Shown in pieces: positions 9,074-19,416 of a stretch of DNA of 64,000 bases (position 1 is its first letter; each line of letters starts with the position of its first letter). The DNA is from Halomonas sp. SpR8 (GTDB lineage: Bacteria; Pseudomonadota; Gammaproteobacteria; Pseudomonadales; Halomonadaceae): NCBI RefSeq assembly GCF_031010195.1, contig NZ_JAUAMC010000013.1, positions 1 to 64,000 of the forward strand, given 5' to 3'. Under the pieces are notes generated by a model. The model was given only the letters and a program-made list of their open reading frames with translations, was not told the DNA's origin and searched no databases. The position numbers and the translations under genes are program-made.

Positions 9074-9920
9074 GGTCGTCTGACCTCACATCGGTAGTCT
9101 GCGTGCGCTCGCGCTCATCGTCGTTTGCGCGCTGCGCACGTGCCGCGAGCCGTGCCTGTAAATCAGCAAAGCTCAGCGGCTGGGTTAACGCCGTCTCGGC
9201 GTGCGTATCGGCTATTTCAGCCGAGGTTATCTCATCTTTCTGGGGTGGCGCATCCTGCACGGTTTTAGCCGTTTCGTCTAGCCCTTCTTTGGCTGCGTTA
9301 GTATCGCTCTCAGGATTAGGTTCGCTTTGTGTATGAGTGTTAGCGGCACTCATTACCCCGCTCTCTTCTTCGGGTATTTCGCTTTCGTCCCAACTTGCCA
9401 AAGTATGCATGGGTGGCAGCGCATCGAGCGTTTTTAAGCCAAAATCATCCAGAAAGCTGCGTGTGGTGGCGTATACCGCCGGGCGCCCCGGCACATCTCG
9501 GTGTCCGACCACGCGAATCCAGCCGCGCTCCGCCAGGGTACGCATGATCGAGCTACTCACGCTAACCCCGCGCACCTCTTCAATATCGCCACGGGTGACT
9601 GGTTGACGGTAGGCAATCAGAGCCAGTGTTTCCAGCAGCGCCCGCGAATAGCGCTGGGGGCGCTCGTCCCATAGCCGCGACACCCATTGAGAAAGGCGCG
9701 GGCGAATACGCAACTGGTAACCGGAGACCGTTTCTAATAGCTCCAGCGCCCCGCCCGAATGGCGCTCCTCCAAACGCTCAAGAACGTCACGAAACTCTTT
9801 ACGCGTCGGACATTCACCTTCCAGAAAAAGCGTTTCCAAGCGTTCAAGGGGGAGCGGTTCGCCAGCGGCCAAGAGCGCGGCTTCAATAATGTCATCGATA
9901 ACGGTGGCAGCCTTACTCAT
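9066..9920 (-). CDS. scpB: Segregation and condensation protein ScpB
   Basis: 284 residues. ScpB is the winged-helix partner of ScpA in the SMC-ScpAB complex that compacts and segregates the chromosome. The conserved core (about residues 1-165) includes the segment ALLETLALIAYRQPVTRGDI followed by RGVSVSSSIMRTLAERGWI. The C-terminal 100 residues are acidic, low-complexity and probably disordered, an extension often seen in halophile relatives. It overlaps scpA by 4 bases and rluB by 8, so all three appear to be one operon. Confidence 0.93.
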   Translation of the reverse strand: MSKAATVIDDIIEAALLAAGEPLPLERLETLFLEGECPTRKEFRDVLERLEERHSGGALELLETVSGYQLRIRPRLSQWVSRLWDERPQRYSRALLETLALIAYRQPVTRGDIEEVRGVSVSSSIMRTLAERGWIRVVGHRDVPGRPAVYATTRSFLDDFGLKTLDALPPMHTLASWDESEIPEEESGVMSAANTHTQSEPNPESDTNAAKEGLDETAKTVQDAPPQKDEITSAEIADTHAETALTQPLSFADLQARLAARAQRANDDERERTQTTDVRSDDHE

Positions 9921-10861
9921 GGCGCCTCCTGATCAGATTCAAACGCGCTTTCGCCAAAGGCAGTGTCATCAAAAGCGTCCTCTTCTGCGTCATGCTCTCC
10001 ACTATCCGGCGCCGTGCGTGCGCGCACGTGAATCGGTGAGAGCGGTGCGTTCTGGACAATTTCAATCATGGCTTCTTTAGCCAGCTCCAGAATCGCCATA
10101 AAAGTCACTACCACCCCAGCCCGGCCCTCTTCTAAGGTAAACAACGCTTCAAACGGAGTGTAGTGGTGGTGGCCGTCATTATGACCGAGCTGTTCCATGA
10201 TTTTCAGCATACGCTCGCGGGTAGACAGCACCTCACGACTGATTTGGTGGGTCTGCACTAATTCGGCACGCTTGAGGATATCGGAAAGTGCGCTGAGCAG
10301 TTCATCCAGCTCAACCTCAGGGTGAATGACCCGGGACTCCAGCGGCGGCAAGCCAGCCTGCACGCTAAACCAGTCACGCCCCATACGCGGCAATGTATCC
10401 AGCGTTTCTGCGGCCTCTTTAAGGCGCTCATACTCCTGCAAGCGGCGGATAAGCTCAGCGCGGGGGTCTTCTTCATCGTCGCCCTCTGCCTTCGGCGGGC
10501 GGGGTAGCAGCGTGCGCGACTTGATTTCAGCCAGCATGGCGGCCATCAGCAGATATTCACCCGCTAGCTCAATCTCCATGGCCTTCATCAGCTCCACGTA
10601 CTCAATATACTGGTGGGTGATGGTGGCCACATTGATGGTCAGAATATCTAAATTCTGACGGCGAATCAGATAGAGGAGTAAATCCAAGGGGCCTTCAAAG
10701 GTCTCTAAAAAAACCCGCAGTGCTTCCGGTGGAATATACAGATCTTCCGGCAGTTGCGTAATCGGCTCATTAAACAGACGCCCAAGCGGATTCTCTGCGG
10801 GCTCAGTGGCCGCAGCATCAGGATTCTCTAGATCGACAGTAATGCTAGGCGTCTCGCTCAC
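9917..10861 (-). CDS. scpA: Segregation and condensation protein ScpA
   Basis: 314 residues. ScpA is the kleisin subunit that bridges the SMC heads in the chromosome condensation complex. The recognisable family motif is FEGPLDLLLYLIRRQNLDIL near residue 53, followed by the helical segment EYLLMAAMLAEIKSRTLLPR. Both ends carry acidic extensions; the last 40 residues are rich in Asp, Glu and Ala. It is the first gene of the scpA-scpB-rluB set and overlaps scpB by 4 bases. radD ends 99 bases upstream on the same strand. Confidence 0.93.
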   Translation of the reverse strand: MSETPSITVDLENPDAAATEPAENPLGRLFNEPITQLPEDLYIPPEALRVFLETFEGPLDLLLYLIRRQNLDILTINVATITHQYIEYVELMKAMEIELAGEYLLMAAMLAEIKSRTLLPRPPKAEGDDEEDPRAELIRRLQEYERLKEAAETLDTLPRMGRDWFSVQAGLPPLESRVIHPEVELDELLSALSDILKRAELVQTHQISREVLSTRERMLKIMEQLGHNDGHHHYTPFEALFTLEEGRAGVVVTFMAILELAKEAMIEIVQNAPLSPIHVRARTAPDSGEHDAEEDAFDDTAFGESAFESDQEAP

Positions 10862-10960
10862 GCGGGTCGGCTCTTTTGGTAAAAGGTAATCGGCACAGGC
10901 AACAGTTTAGCAAAGTCGGTGGCATTCGCATGGCTCTATTAAAGAGTAAAGAGAAGTGTA

Positions 10961-12751
10961 TTACCCCGCATCAACCGCTTTACGGTAGCGTCCTTCATAG
11001 TCAAACAGCTTGTCACGGATTTGAAAATGGCGCCCGACTTTGCGGCCTACGACAAAATCAGGGTGTCGCAGGCGGTGCTGCTCGGCGACCACTTCATCGG
11101 CGCTTAGCGGCTGCCACTTACCTCCTGGAGCGCGCAGGTGATAGCGCAGAAAGGCGGCGTCGAAGGCACGACGCTGCGCGGGGGTTTCTAGCGCAAACCA
11201 TTCGGAAAGATGGCTGCCGTCTTCGTCGTGGTAGGTGACTTTTAAACGCGGCAAGCCGCGCCCATTGGTGGTTGCTTCCAGCTGCATACCGCTCACCCGC
11301 AGCACCTTGGCATCTTTCAGCTTTAAAGCATCCTTTAGCTTATCATCTGCATCCACCAGCAGTTTCTCACAGCCATGGCAGCGACGCGCAGCGATGTCGT
11401 TCTCTGCGCCGCACTCATCGCAGACTTTAAAACGAAACCTAAACTCACATTGACCGCGTTTTCCTTCATCATCCTCAATTAACCCCTGACAGCGGCGGCC
11501 AAAGTGTTCAATAACGACATTTCCATCGCGCTTGCCCCAGTAGAGATTGGCGTGGCCACAGGCAGGGCACTCCACTTGCACTGGCTCGCTGTCGCTATCC
11601 GGCTTCGGCTCGCCAACTTCCGGCGCGAAGATATCCCAAGGGTTCCCGGCATAATCCAGAATCAGGCAGTCGCTCTTACCCGGCGATAAGCGCAGACCTC
11701 TACCGATCATTTGCTGGTAGAGGCTCACCGATTCGGTGGGCCGTAAAATTGCGATTAAATCCACATGGGGCGCATCAAAGCCAGTGGTCAACACCGCCAC
11801 GTTGACCAAATATTTTAGCTCCCGCGCTTTAAAGGCATCAATTAGTGCCATGCGCTGCTGAGATGGCGTTGCGCCAGTAATTAGCGCCGCCTGAGAAGCG
11901 GGCAAATAGCCGACAATCTCTTCGGCATGCGCCACAGTGGCGGCAAAAATCATCACGCCCTGGCGGTCATGAGCACGTTCGACGATTTGCCCAATGATAC
12001 CTGGCGTAGCTCGACTACCCGCCACTACGCGATTTAGCTCTGCTTCTTGAAACAGACCGCTTGAAGCGGGCTTAAGCGCGGAGAAGTCATAGCCTTCAAC
12101 GGCCATATCCAAACGCTTGGGCGCGGCGAGATAGCCCTGCTTAACCATCAGGCGCAGCGGCTGTTCAAACACGCAGTCGCGAAAGAAACTCTCTTCGCTG
12201 CCGCGCACCATGCCGTGGTGGTGGCGATAATAAATAAACCCCTGCCCCAACCGGTAGGGCGTAGCGGTGAGCCCGAGTATTTTCAGTTGCGGGTTGTGCT
12301 GGCGCAGGTGCTCGATCACCTGGCGGTAGCTGGCGTCCTCATTAAGCGATACGCGATGGCTCTCATCGATCACCAGCAGGGTAAAGTTAGCGTCGTTAAA
12401 ACTATCCAAATTGCGCACCACCGACTGTACCGAGCCAAACACCACTTGGCGACTGGCCTCTTTGCGCTTTAAACCGGCGCTAAAAATATCCGCTTTAAGA
12501 CCATAGGCCTGGTACTTAGCATGGTTCTGCTCCACCAATTCCCGCACGTGGGCCAGCACCAGCACCCGCCCCCGGGCCAAACGCGCTAGCTCGGCAATCA
12601 CCAAAGATTTGCCGCTGCCAGTGGGAAGCACCACCAATGCGGGCTCGCTAGAGGCACGAAAATACACCACCACCCGTTTTACCGCTTCACGCTGGTAGGA
12701 GCGAAGCTGGGGCGTAAAAGAGGGCACTAGTAAAGCGTTAGGTGCTGACAA
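10961..12751 (-). CDS. radD: DEAD/DEAH helicase-like DNA repair protein RadD
   Basis: 596 residues, close to the 586 of E. coli RadD (YejH), and similar along its whole length as I recall that protein. RadD is an SF2 ATPase that helps RecA-dependent recombination and double-strand break repair. Visible motifs are Walker A (LPTGSGKS), the DESH box in motif II, GLTATPYR in motif III and the C-terminal helicase motif QMIGRGLR. The C-terminal part holds zinc-finger Cys pairs: CPACGHAN, CQGLIEDD, CDECGAEN and CHGCEK. The DESH box, instead of DEAD/DEAH, is a small deviation. Confidence 0.9.
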   Translation of the reverse strand: MSAPNALLVPSFTPQLRSYQREAVKRVVVYFRASSEPALVVLPTGSGKSLVIAELARLARGRVLVLAHVRELVEQNHAKYQAYGLKADIFSAGLKRKEASRQVVFGSVQSVVRNLDSFNDANFTLLVIDESHRVSLNEDASYRQVIEHLRQHNPQLKILGLTATPYRLGQGFIYYRHHHGMVRGSEESFFRDCVFEQPLRLMVKQGYLAAPKRLDMAVEGYDFSALKPASSGLFQEAELNRVVAGSRATPGIIGQIVERAHDRQGVMIFAATVAHAEEIVGYLPASQAALITGATPSQQRMALIDAFKARELKYLVNVAVLTTGFDAPHVDLIAILRPTESVSLYQQMIGRGLRLSPGKSDCLILDYAGNPWDIFAPEVGEPKPDSDSEPVQVECPACGHANLYWGKRDGNVVIEHFGRRCQGLIEDDEGKRGQCEFRFRFKVCDECGAENDIAARRCHGCEKLLVDADDKLKDALKLKDAKVLRVSGMQLEATTNGRGLPRLKVTYHDEDGSHLSEWFALETPAQRRAFDAAFLRYHLRAPGGKWQPLSADEVVAEQHRLRHPDFVVGRKVGRHFQIRDKLFDYEGRYRKAVDAG

Positions 12752-12865
12752 ATTAATTAGCCCGCTATTGAACTTTGAGACTTTCGTCGCATCTAAGTAG
12801 TGACAGTTTGATCACCATCTTTAATCTCGCTGATTATTCAGCGCTAATTAATAACGAGGCTTGCC

Positions 12866-13105
12866 ATGACCACCAACCATTTCAGCCCAGAATGCCCAAA
12901 TTGCAACAGCCGCTTAAAACGTCTACCTGCCACACGGCGTGACCAAGCCCATGTATTCTGTATGGATTGCGGGCATGATTTTGGACGCTTTGAATATCTC
13001 GTAGAGCGCTATCGGCACGAACTCGAGACATTAGAGGCCAAACTTGGCCTACCGGCGATGGCAACTGAGGAAACCTCTCTTGCGACGCCACAACAGCACT
13101 CTTAA
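12866..13105 (+). CDS. Small zinc-ribbon protein
   Basis: 79 residues with two Cys pairs, CPNCNSRLKR and CMDCGHDF, that could hold one zinc ion, followed by a charged helix (LVERYRHELETLEAKLGL). A ribosome site (ACGAGG) stands about nine bases before the ATG. I cannot name a function; many small zinc ribbons bind nucleic acid or proteins. It sits between the divergent radD and the convergent purL, so it is probably a single-gene unit. Confidence 0.75.
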   Translation: MTTNHFSPECPNCNSRLKRLPATRRDQAHVFCMDCGHDFGRFEYLVERYRHELETLEAKLGLPAMATEETSLATPQQHS

Positions 13106-13121
13106 AGGCCATTAATAGAAT

Positions 13122-13142
13122 ACGGCGGCTAAAAGCCGCCGT
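13122..13142. terminator. Hairpin between convergent genes, possible terminator
   Basis: Perfect 9-bp stem ACGGCGGCT / AGCCGCCGT with a three-base loop, 17 bases after the zinc-ribbon stop and 75 bases after the end of purL. Neither side has a strong T run, so intrinsic termination is possible but not certain. Confidence 0.5.
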
Positions 13143-13216
13143 GCCTGTGAACAGGATCGCTAGACCAATAGAGCTCTTTGTCTACCTGGCTATTTATCTA
13201 TTTGCCTATCTGACTA

Positions 13217-16200
13217 TTAGTTGAGCCATGCGCGGGCATTGCGGAACAGGCGCAGCCAAGCGCCATCATCGGTCCACTCCGCCGGACGCCAAGAATTGGT
13301 AATCGCGCGGGCAACACGCTCTGGGTGCGGCATCATAATAGTTACCCGGCCATCTGGCGTGGTTAGGCCAGTAATGCCGGAAGGCGAGCCATTAGGATTA
13401 GCGGGATAGCGCGTCGTTGCCTGGCCGTAGTTATCGATGTAACGCAGCGCGATTTGGCTACTCGACTGCATGCTGCGCAGATGAGCGCTGTCGCGGAATG
13501 CCGCCCGTCCTTCGCCATGGGCAACGGCAATGGGTAGCTTTGAGCCTTCCATACCGGCGAGCAGAATCGAGGGGCTTTTCTCAACCCGCACCATGGAGAC
13601 CCGCGCCTCAAACTGCTCAGACTCGTTGCGCACAAAGGCTGGCCAGTTTTCAGCGCCAGGAATCAACGACTTCAGCTGCGACAGCATTTGACAGCCGTTA
13701 CACACGCCCAGCGAAAAGCTGTCTTCACGGGCAAAGAATGCCGCAAACTGTTCGCGAGCGCGCTCATTAAATAGCACCGATTTTGCCCAGCCACCGCCTG
13801 CACCCAGCACGTCACCGTAGGAGAAGCCGCCACAGGCGACTAGGCCTTTGAACTCATCAAGCGAAACGCGACCTTCGAGAATGTCGCTCATGTGCACATC
13901 CACCGCGTCAAACCCGGCTTTATCAAAGGCCCAGGCCATCTCAACTTGACCGTTAACCCCCTGCTCGCGCAGCACCGCCATGGCGGGCTTGGCGGTATTC
14001 ACAAACGGCGCGCTGATGTCGTCGTTGATATCAAACGTCGGCGTGGCGGAAAGCCCCGGATCACGGCTATCAAGCAGATTATCGAATTCGTTTTTGGCAC
14101 ACTCGGGGTTATCGCGCAGTGCCTGCATACGATAGCTGGTTTCTGCCCAGGTACGCTGGGTAATCTGGCGAGTCGTTTCCAGCAGCGGCTCTTCAAACAG
14201 CGTTACGCGAACCTGGTCGTCATAACGTGGGCGAGCGATGACGCCACAGGTTTCGATACCGGCAACGGCAAACTGCGCCAGCACCTCTTCTGTGTGCTGA
14301 CGGTTGACCTGAATGACAGCCCCCAACTCTTCGGAGAACAGCGCGTTCAACGCTTCCACCGGTTCATCAACCATCCAGTCGAGCTTGATCTCGAGCCCTG
14401 CATGGGCGGCGAAGGCCATTTCCAACAGCGTGACGATCAACCCGCCGTCGCTGCGGTCGTGGTAGGCCAGTAGCTTGCCGTCGCGATTGAGCCCCTGGAT
14501 GACTTCGAAAAACGCCTTAATATCTTCCGGGTCGTCTACATCGGGGCAGTCGTTACCCACTTGGCCGTACACTTGCACCAGAGCGGAGCCACCCAAACGG
14601 TTTTGACCACTGCCTAGATCGATCAAAATCAGGTCCGATTCGTCTTGTTCTAGGTTGATTTGCGGCGTCAGTGTTGCCAAGGCATCGGTGACGGGAGCAA
14701 AGCCGGTAACGACCAGCGATAGCGGCGAAGTCACGCTCTTGTCTTCACTTTCACCTTGCTCGCTATCATCGACCCAGGCCGTGCGCATCGACATTGAGTC
14801 TTTGCCTACCGGGATGGCAATGCCCAGCGCCGGGCACATTTCCATGCCCACTGCATAGACGGCGTCATAAAGCGCCTGATTTTCACCTGGGTGGTCGGCA
14901 GCACTCATCCAGTTAGCGGAGAGCTTGATATCGCTCAGCTTGGCGATCGGCGCTGCCGCAAGGTTGGTAATCGCTTCGGCAACCGCCAAACGGGCGCTGG
15001 CGGCTGGGTTAATCAACGCCACCGGCGGACGCTCGCCCATCGCCATAGCCTCACCAGCGTGGGTATCAAAGCTGGCCGTAGTGACCGCTACATCGGCCAC
15101 CGGTACCTGCCAAGGACCAACCATTTGGTCACGGGCCACTTGGCCGGTAATAGAGCGGTCACCAATAGTGATCAAAAAGCTTTTGGAGGCCACGGTGGGT
15201 AGGCGCAGAACGCGATCCAACGCTTCGCGCAAATCGAGATTATCGAGCATTATGCCTGAGAGCATGGGGTCATGACGCTCAAACTCACGCTGCATCTTAG
15301 GTGCTTTACCAAACAGCACGCTCATCGGTAAATCGACCGGTTTGCTGTCAAAGTGACCATCGCGCACTTCGAGATGGTGCGCCTCCAACGCCTCACCCAC
15401 CACCGCATAGGGGCAGCGCTCACGCTTACATAGCGCATCGAAAGTGTCTAGGTCCTCAGGAGCAACAGCTAATACATAGCGCTCCTGGGCTTCGTTGCAC
15501 CAGATTTCCAGCGGACTCATACCCGGCTCAGCGTTGGGCACCGCGCGTAGATCAAATCGCCCCCCGCGATTGCCATCTTTAACCAGTTCAGGCAGCGCGT
15601 TGGATAATCCGCCCGCGCCCACATCGTGAATAAAGCGGATCGGGTTGTGATCCCCCAGCGCCCAGCAGCGGTCAATCACTTCCTGGGCCCGTCGTTCGAT
15701 TTCAGGATTTTCCCGCTGCACCGAGGCGAAATCCAAATCGGCGCTGGAGGTACCGGACGCCATGCTGGAAGCAGCACCGCCGCCCAGGCCAATCAGCATC
15801 GCCGGCCCCCCCATCACAATCAGCTTGCCGCCGACGGGGATCTCACCCTTTTGAACGTGGTGGGCGCGAATATTGCCATAACCGCCGGCCAGCATAATCG
15901 GCTTGTGATAGCCGCGCCGCTCAATGCCGCCGTCGTTGAGCGACTCCTGTTCGTAGGTACGAAAATAGCCAGTCAAGTTGGGACGACCAAACTCATTGTT
16001 AAACGCGGCGCCGCCAATGGGGCCCTCAAGCATGATGTTAAGCGCCGACTCCATGCGTCCTGGCTTGCCGTAATCCAATGCCTCCCAAGGCTGCACAAAC
16101 TCAGGAATGCGCAGATTGGAAACCGTAAAACCCGCAAGGCCGGCTTTGGGTTTACCGCCAATGCCAGTGGCGCCCTCGTCACGAATCTCACCGCCCGAAC

Positions 16201-17179
16201 CCGTTGCAGCACCCGGAAAAGGTGCGATTGCCGTCGGATGGTTGTGGGTTTCCACCTTCATCAGAATATGAATAGGCTCTTGATGGGTGGCGTAAAGCGC
16301 GCGTTCTTCGTCACCGCCGGTCAGCGGCGTGGCAAAGAAGCGCCCGGCCTGGCTGCCTTTTATGACGGCGGCGTTGTCGCTGTAGGCCGAGAGCACGTTG
16401 TCCGGCGATGAGGCGAAGGTGTTCTTGATCATCTTAAACAGCGAGTGGTTTTGCGGCTCGCCGTTGATCACCCAGTCGGCGTTAAAGATTTTGTGACGAC
16501 AGTGCTCGGAATTAGCTTGAGCAAACATCATCAGCTCAACGTCGCTGGGGTTACGGCCCAGCTCGTTGAAGGCATCTACCAGATAATCAATTTCGTCTTC
16601 TGCCAGCGCTAGCCCAAGCGCCTGATTGGCTGCCGCCAGAGCGTCCCGTCCGCCTTTCAGAATATCCACACTGCCCAGCGGTGCCGGGTCGTGCTGAGCA
16701 AACAGCTTAGCGGCGTCTGAAGCATCTGCCAGCACGGTTTCGGTCATACGGTCATGCAGCAGTGCGGTTAGCGCCTTCAGGCCCTCTTCATCCGGCATCG
16801 CGGTGAAGCTGATACGATAATCAATGCCGCGTTCGATGCGACTAATCTGGCCTAGATCACAGTTATGGGCGATATCGGTGGCTTTGGATGACCAAGGCGA
16901 CTGGGTACCTAACCGCGGTACAACCAAAAAGCGCTGGGCACGCTCAGGAACTTCTACGCTCGAGTGGGTGCCATAGTCCGGCACATAGTCAAGCAACTGC
17001 ACCAGGCGCTCGCGAGCGGCATCATTCAGTGCTTCGTGGCGGTCGTGGGAGTGAACGTCGATGAAATGAACATAGTGGGCAGTCAGCGCTTCCACCTCGG
17101 GAACACATTCACGCAGCACCGCTAACAGCCGAGCATGACGGAAGGCAGAAAGGGCGGGCGCGCCTCGCAGTTCAAGCAT
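13217..17179 (-). CDS. purL: Phosphoribosylformylglycinamidine synthase
   Basis: 1320 residues, the usual length of the large single-chain proteobacterial enzyme. It converts FGAR plus glutamine and ATP to FGAM in step four of purine biosynthesis. The order is an N-terminal PurS-like domain, two AIR-synthase-like halves (VETHNHPTAIAPFPGAATGS and the repeat half with IPVGKDSMSMRTAW), and a C-terminal glutamine amidotransferase domain. The nucleophile is in GVCNGCQM, and the His-Glu pair is in MPHPERV near the end. mltF is divergent upstream, a common gammaproteobacterial neighbour. I did not find a clear PurR-type operator in the 184-base gap. Confidence 0.97.
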   Translation of the reverse strand: MLELRGAPALSAFRHARLLAVLRECVPEVEALTAHYVHFIDVHSHDRHEALNDAARERLVQLLDYVPDYGTHSSVEVPERAQRFLVVPRLGTQSPWSSKATDIAHNCDLGQISRIERGIDYRISFTAMPDEEGLKALTALLHDRMTETVLADASDAAKLFAQHDPAPLGSVDILKGGRDALAAANQALGLALAEDEIDYLVDAFNELGRNPSDVELMMFAQANSEHCRHKIFNADWVINGEPQNHSLFKMIKNTFASSPDNVLSAYSDNAAVIKGSQAGRFFATPLTGGDEERALYATHQEPIHILMKVETHNHPTAIAPFPGAATGSGGEIRDEGATGIGGKPKAGLAGFTVSNLRIPEFVQPWEALDYGKPGRMESALNIMLEGPIGGAAFNNEFGRPNLTGYFRTYEQESLNDGGIERRGYHKPIMLAGGYGNIRAHHVQKGEIPVGGKLIVMGGPAMLIGLGGGAASSMASGTSSADLDFASVQRENPEIERRAQEVIDRCWALGDHNPIRFIHDVGAGGLSNALPELVKDGNRGGRFDLRAVPNAEPGMSPLEIWCNEAQERYVLAVAPEDLDTFDALCKRERCPYAVVGEALEAHHLEVRDGHFDSKPVDLPMSVLFGKAPKMQREFERHDPMLSGIMLDNLDLREALDRVLRLPTVASKSFLITIGDRSITGQVARDQMVGPWQVPVADVAVTTASFDTHAGEAMAMGERPPVALINPAASARLAVAEAITNLAAAPIAKLSDIKLSANWMSAADHPGENQALYDAVYAVGMEMCPALGIAIPVGKDSMSMRTAWVDDSEQGESEDKSVTSPLSLVVTGFAPVTDALATLTPQINLEQDESDLILIDLGSGQNRLGGSALVQVYGQVGNDCPDVDDPEDIKAFFEVIQGLNRDGKLLAYHDRSDGGLIVTLLEMAFAAHAGLEIKLDWMVDEPVEALNALFSEELGAVIQVNRQHTEEVLAQFAVAGIETCGVIARPRYDDQVRVTLFEEPLLETTRQITQRTWAETSYRMQALRDNPECAKNEFDNLLDSRDPGLSATPTFDINDDISAPFVNTAKPAMAVLREQGVNGQVEMAWAFDKAGFDAVDVHMSDILEGRVSLDEFKGLVACGGFSYGDVLGAGGGWAKSVLFNERAREQFAAFFAREDSFSLGVCNGCQMLSQLKSLIPGAENWPAFVRNESEQFEARVSMVRVEKSPSILLAGMEGSKLPIAVAHGEGRAAFRDSAHLRSMQSSSQIALRYIDNYGQATTRYPANPNGSPSGITGLTTPDGRVTIMMPHPERVARAITNSWRPAEWTDDGAWLRLFRNARAWLN

Positions 17180-17363
17180 ATCCTGAAGCCTCTAGAGCAG
17201 GGAAATTCGAGCAGGGAAATCACTAGGCCGCAGTGCGACCATGCTTTTATGATGCCGAAAAGCCACTATGATACTGGAAACCTGCCTCTACACGAAATCG
17301 ACAAGGTGACAGCATGACCCAGGCTGGGTATCGTGACCGCTTGTTTCATGCCCATAAGACGCC

Positions 17364-18827
17364 ATGCTGACGTTGATTTTCCGACACTTCCTAGCTCGTG
17401 CCAGCGCATATTATGCGTGCCTTGCCATTACACTTTTAGTCATGGTGCCCTCTCTATCGCCTGTTCCTTCTGGCGGGCATCTAACGCAGATCACTGAAAA
17501 AGATTTTATTACCGTTCATACCCGTAATACGCCCACTACCTACTACGAAGGGCGCCAAGGCCCCACCGGCTTTGAGTATGAGCTAATGCACCGTTTTGCC
17601 GACTACTTGGGAGTGAGCCTTAATCTCAATGCCAGCCACCACCCCGAAAGCGTGCTGCCTGCGGTGCGCGAAAGCGGCGACCTAGGCGCAGCGGCACTGC
17701 CATTACTACCGGACTCCCCTGGCATTCACTACACTCGACCCATTATTCAAATGCAGCCCCTGGTGGTTTATCGGCGTGGTCTGAACGGCATTCAGCAGCC
17801 CAGCGACCTTGTCGGCCTGGAGTTGGGCACGCTCAGCCAAGCGGGTACAGGGGAAGCATTACGCGATCTGCAGCGCCTGTATCCCACGCTGAGCTGGAAA
17901 GAGTCCCATGAGCTGGAAGTTGCTGAACTGCTTGCACGAGTCGAGGACGGCTCCCTAGACGCCGCAGTTATTTATGAACATCAGTTTCGCTTAAACCGGC
18001 TATTTTTCCCCAACGTTGAGCGCGGTTTTACGCTTGGCGATCGGCTCTCCATGGCATGGGCGGTGCCTAGCGGGCGCGGGCTAGGGTTGCTTGAAGCGGC
18101 CAACCGCTTTCTACAGGACCTGCAGGAGAGCGGTACGCTTGATCGGCTGGTCAGCCGCTACTTTGGACACGACGATTATCTAGAATATGTCGGCACCCGC
18201 ACCTTTCTTGATCACCTGGATGCGCGCTTGCCCCGCTACACAGAGCTGTTCCAGCAGTCCGCGCGGGAAACGGGGTTCGATTGGAAGCTGCTCGCGGCGG
18301 TGGGTTACCAGGAGTCCCACTGGGATCCAGACGCCGTCTCGCCGACAGGAGTGCGTGGCTTAATGATGCTGACTAACCCCACAGCCAGTGAAATGGGCAT
18401 TAGTGACCGTACTGACCCGGCCCAGAGCATTGATGGCGGTGCCCGCTATCTGCGCAGTATTAAAGACCGCCTACCGGAAAGCATTACCGGCGATGATCGC
18501 CTGTTTATGGCCATGGCCGCCTATAACGTGGGCCTGGGCCACCTCTATGACGCCCGCGAGATTGCAAAGAGGCGCGGAGGTAACCCTGACCGCTGGGCCG
18601 ATGTGCGCGCCGCTTTGCCGCTGCTACAGCAGCGCGAATGGCATAGCCAAACGCGCTACGGTTATGCACGAGGCGGCGAGCCGGTGATCTATGTACGTAA
18701 TATCCGCCGCTACTACGAAATGATTGAGTATGTAGAACGCAGCCGCCAGCAATATTTTCAGCTTGAACAAACATCTGTTAACGAGGATCCGCTACTACTG
18801 TTCGAACTTGTACCGCCGCTTAACTAG
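17364..18827 (+). CDS. mltF: Membrane-bound lytic murein transglycosylase F
   Basis: 487 residues. MltF cleaves the glycan strand of peptidoglycan and forms 1,6-anhydromuramoyl ends in the periplasm. Residues about 16-35 form a hydrophobic N-terminal anchor. Residues about 45-270 are a periplasmic solute-binding (SBP_3) domain. Residues about 285-440 are the SLT domain, with the catalytic Glu in GYQESHWDPDAVSPTG and the typical GLMMLTNPTASEMG and AMAAYNVGLGH segments. The ribosome site is weak (AAGACGCC). It is divergent from purL and ends 12 bases from the convergent tadA. Confidence 0.93.
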   Translation: MLTLIFRHFLARASAYYACLAITLLVMVPSLSPVPSGGHLTQITEKDFITVHTRNTPTTYYEGRQGPTGFEYELMHRFADYLGVSLNLNASHHPESVLPAVRESGDLGAAALPLLPDSPGIHYTRPIIQMQPLVVYRRGLNGIQQPSDLVGLELGTLSQAGTGEALRDLQRLYPTLSWKESHELEVAELLARVEDGSLDAAVIYEHQFRLNRLFFPNVERGFTLGDRLSMAWAVPSGRGLGLLEAANRFLQDLQESGTLDRLVSRYFGHDDYLEYVGTRTFLDHLDARLPRYTELFQQSARETGFDWKLLAAVGYQESHWDPDAVSPTGVRGLMMLTNPTASEMGISDRTDPAQSIDGGARYLRSIKDRLPESITGDDRLFMAMAAYNVGLGHLYDAREIAKRRGGNPDRWADVRAALPLLQQREWHSQTRYGYARGGEPVIYVRNIRRYYEMIEYVERSRQQYFQLEQTSVNEDPLLLFELVPPLN

Positions 18828-18839
18828 ACGCGCCATCAC

Positions 18840-19304
18840 TTAATTAACGGCGTCTCGCTTAGCGGCAAAAAAACGTTTGAGCAGTTTTTGTGAAGCCGGA
18901 GCGAGCACTCCGCCGCTCACCGCTAGTTGATGATTAAACCACGGCTGGGCTAATAAGTTAGCCTTTGACTCGACCATGCCCGCGCGGGGTTCGGCAGCAC
19001 CGTAAACCAAACGAGCTAGGCGTGCATGTATCATCGCACCTGAGCACATCATGCAGGGCTCTAAGGTGACAAACAGCGTGCAGCCATCAAGACGGTAGTT
19101 GCTCTGGTGCTTGCCCGCCTCGCGCAGGGCGCGAATTTCCGCATGGCCGCTGGGATCGCAGTTGGCAATTGCCGCGTTGCAACCCTCGCCAATAATTTCG
19201 CCCTGGGCATCAACTACTACCGCGCCGACAGGCACTTCGCCTGCGGCGGCTGCTAGGTGCGCTTGGTCTAGCGCTCGGTACATGTAATATTCATCGCTGC
19301 GCAT
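18840..19304 (-). CDS. tadA: tRNA-specific adenosine deaminase TadA
   Basis: 154 residues from the chosen ATG. It deaminates A34 to inosine in tRNA-Arg(ACG). The zinc-binding motifs are HAEIRALREAG (His and proton-shuttle Glu) and PCMMCSGAM (two Cys). I chose the internal ATG at 19304 because it has a ribosome site (CGGAG) and its start lines up with E. coli TadA (MSEVEFSHEYWMRHAL against MRSDEYYMYRAL). A GTG at 19361 would add 19 residues but has no clear ribosome site. It is convergent with mltF. Confidence 0.92.
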   Translation of the reverse strand: MRSDEYYMYRALDQAHLAAAAGEVPVGAVVVDAQGEIIGEGCNAAIANCDPSGHAEIRALREAGKHQSNYRLDGCTLFVTLEPCMMCSGAMIHARLARLVYGAAEPRAGMVESKANLLAQPWFNHQLAVSGGVLAPASQKLLKRFFAAKRDAVN

Positions 19305-19416
19305 AAACGCAAACTCCGCTAAGGTAGCAAAACGCTCGTATGAATGGCTTACCTGACTCACCGTTAACCCACTTCATCGACAGCATCCTATAGAGACAGC
19401 ACCAAGGATACCGAGA

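Noticed and set aside
15626..16411. 261-codon plus-strand ORF inside purL
   Set aside because: purL is intact and conserved over its full length on the other strand; the ORF is a GC-rich shadow.
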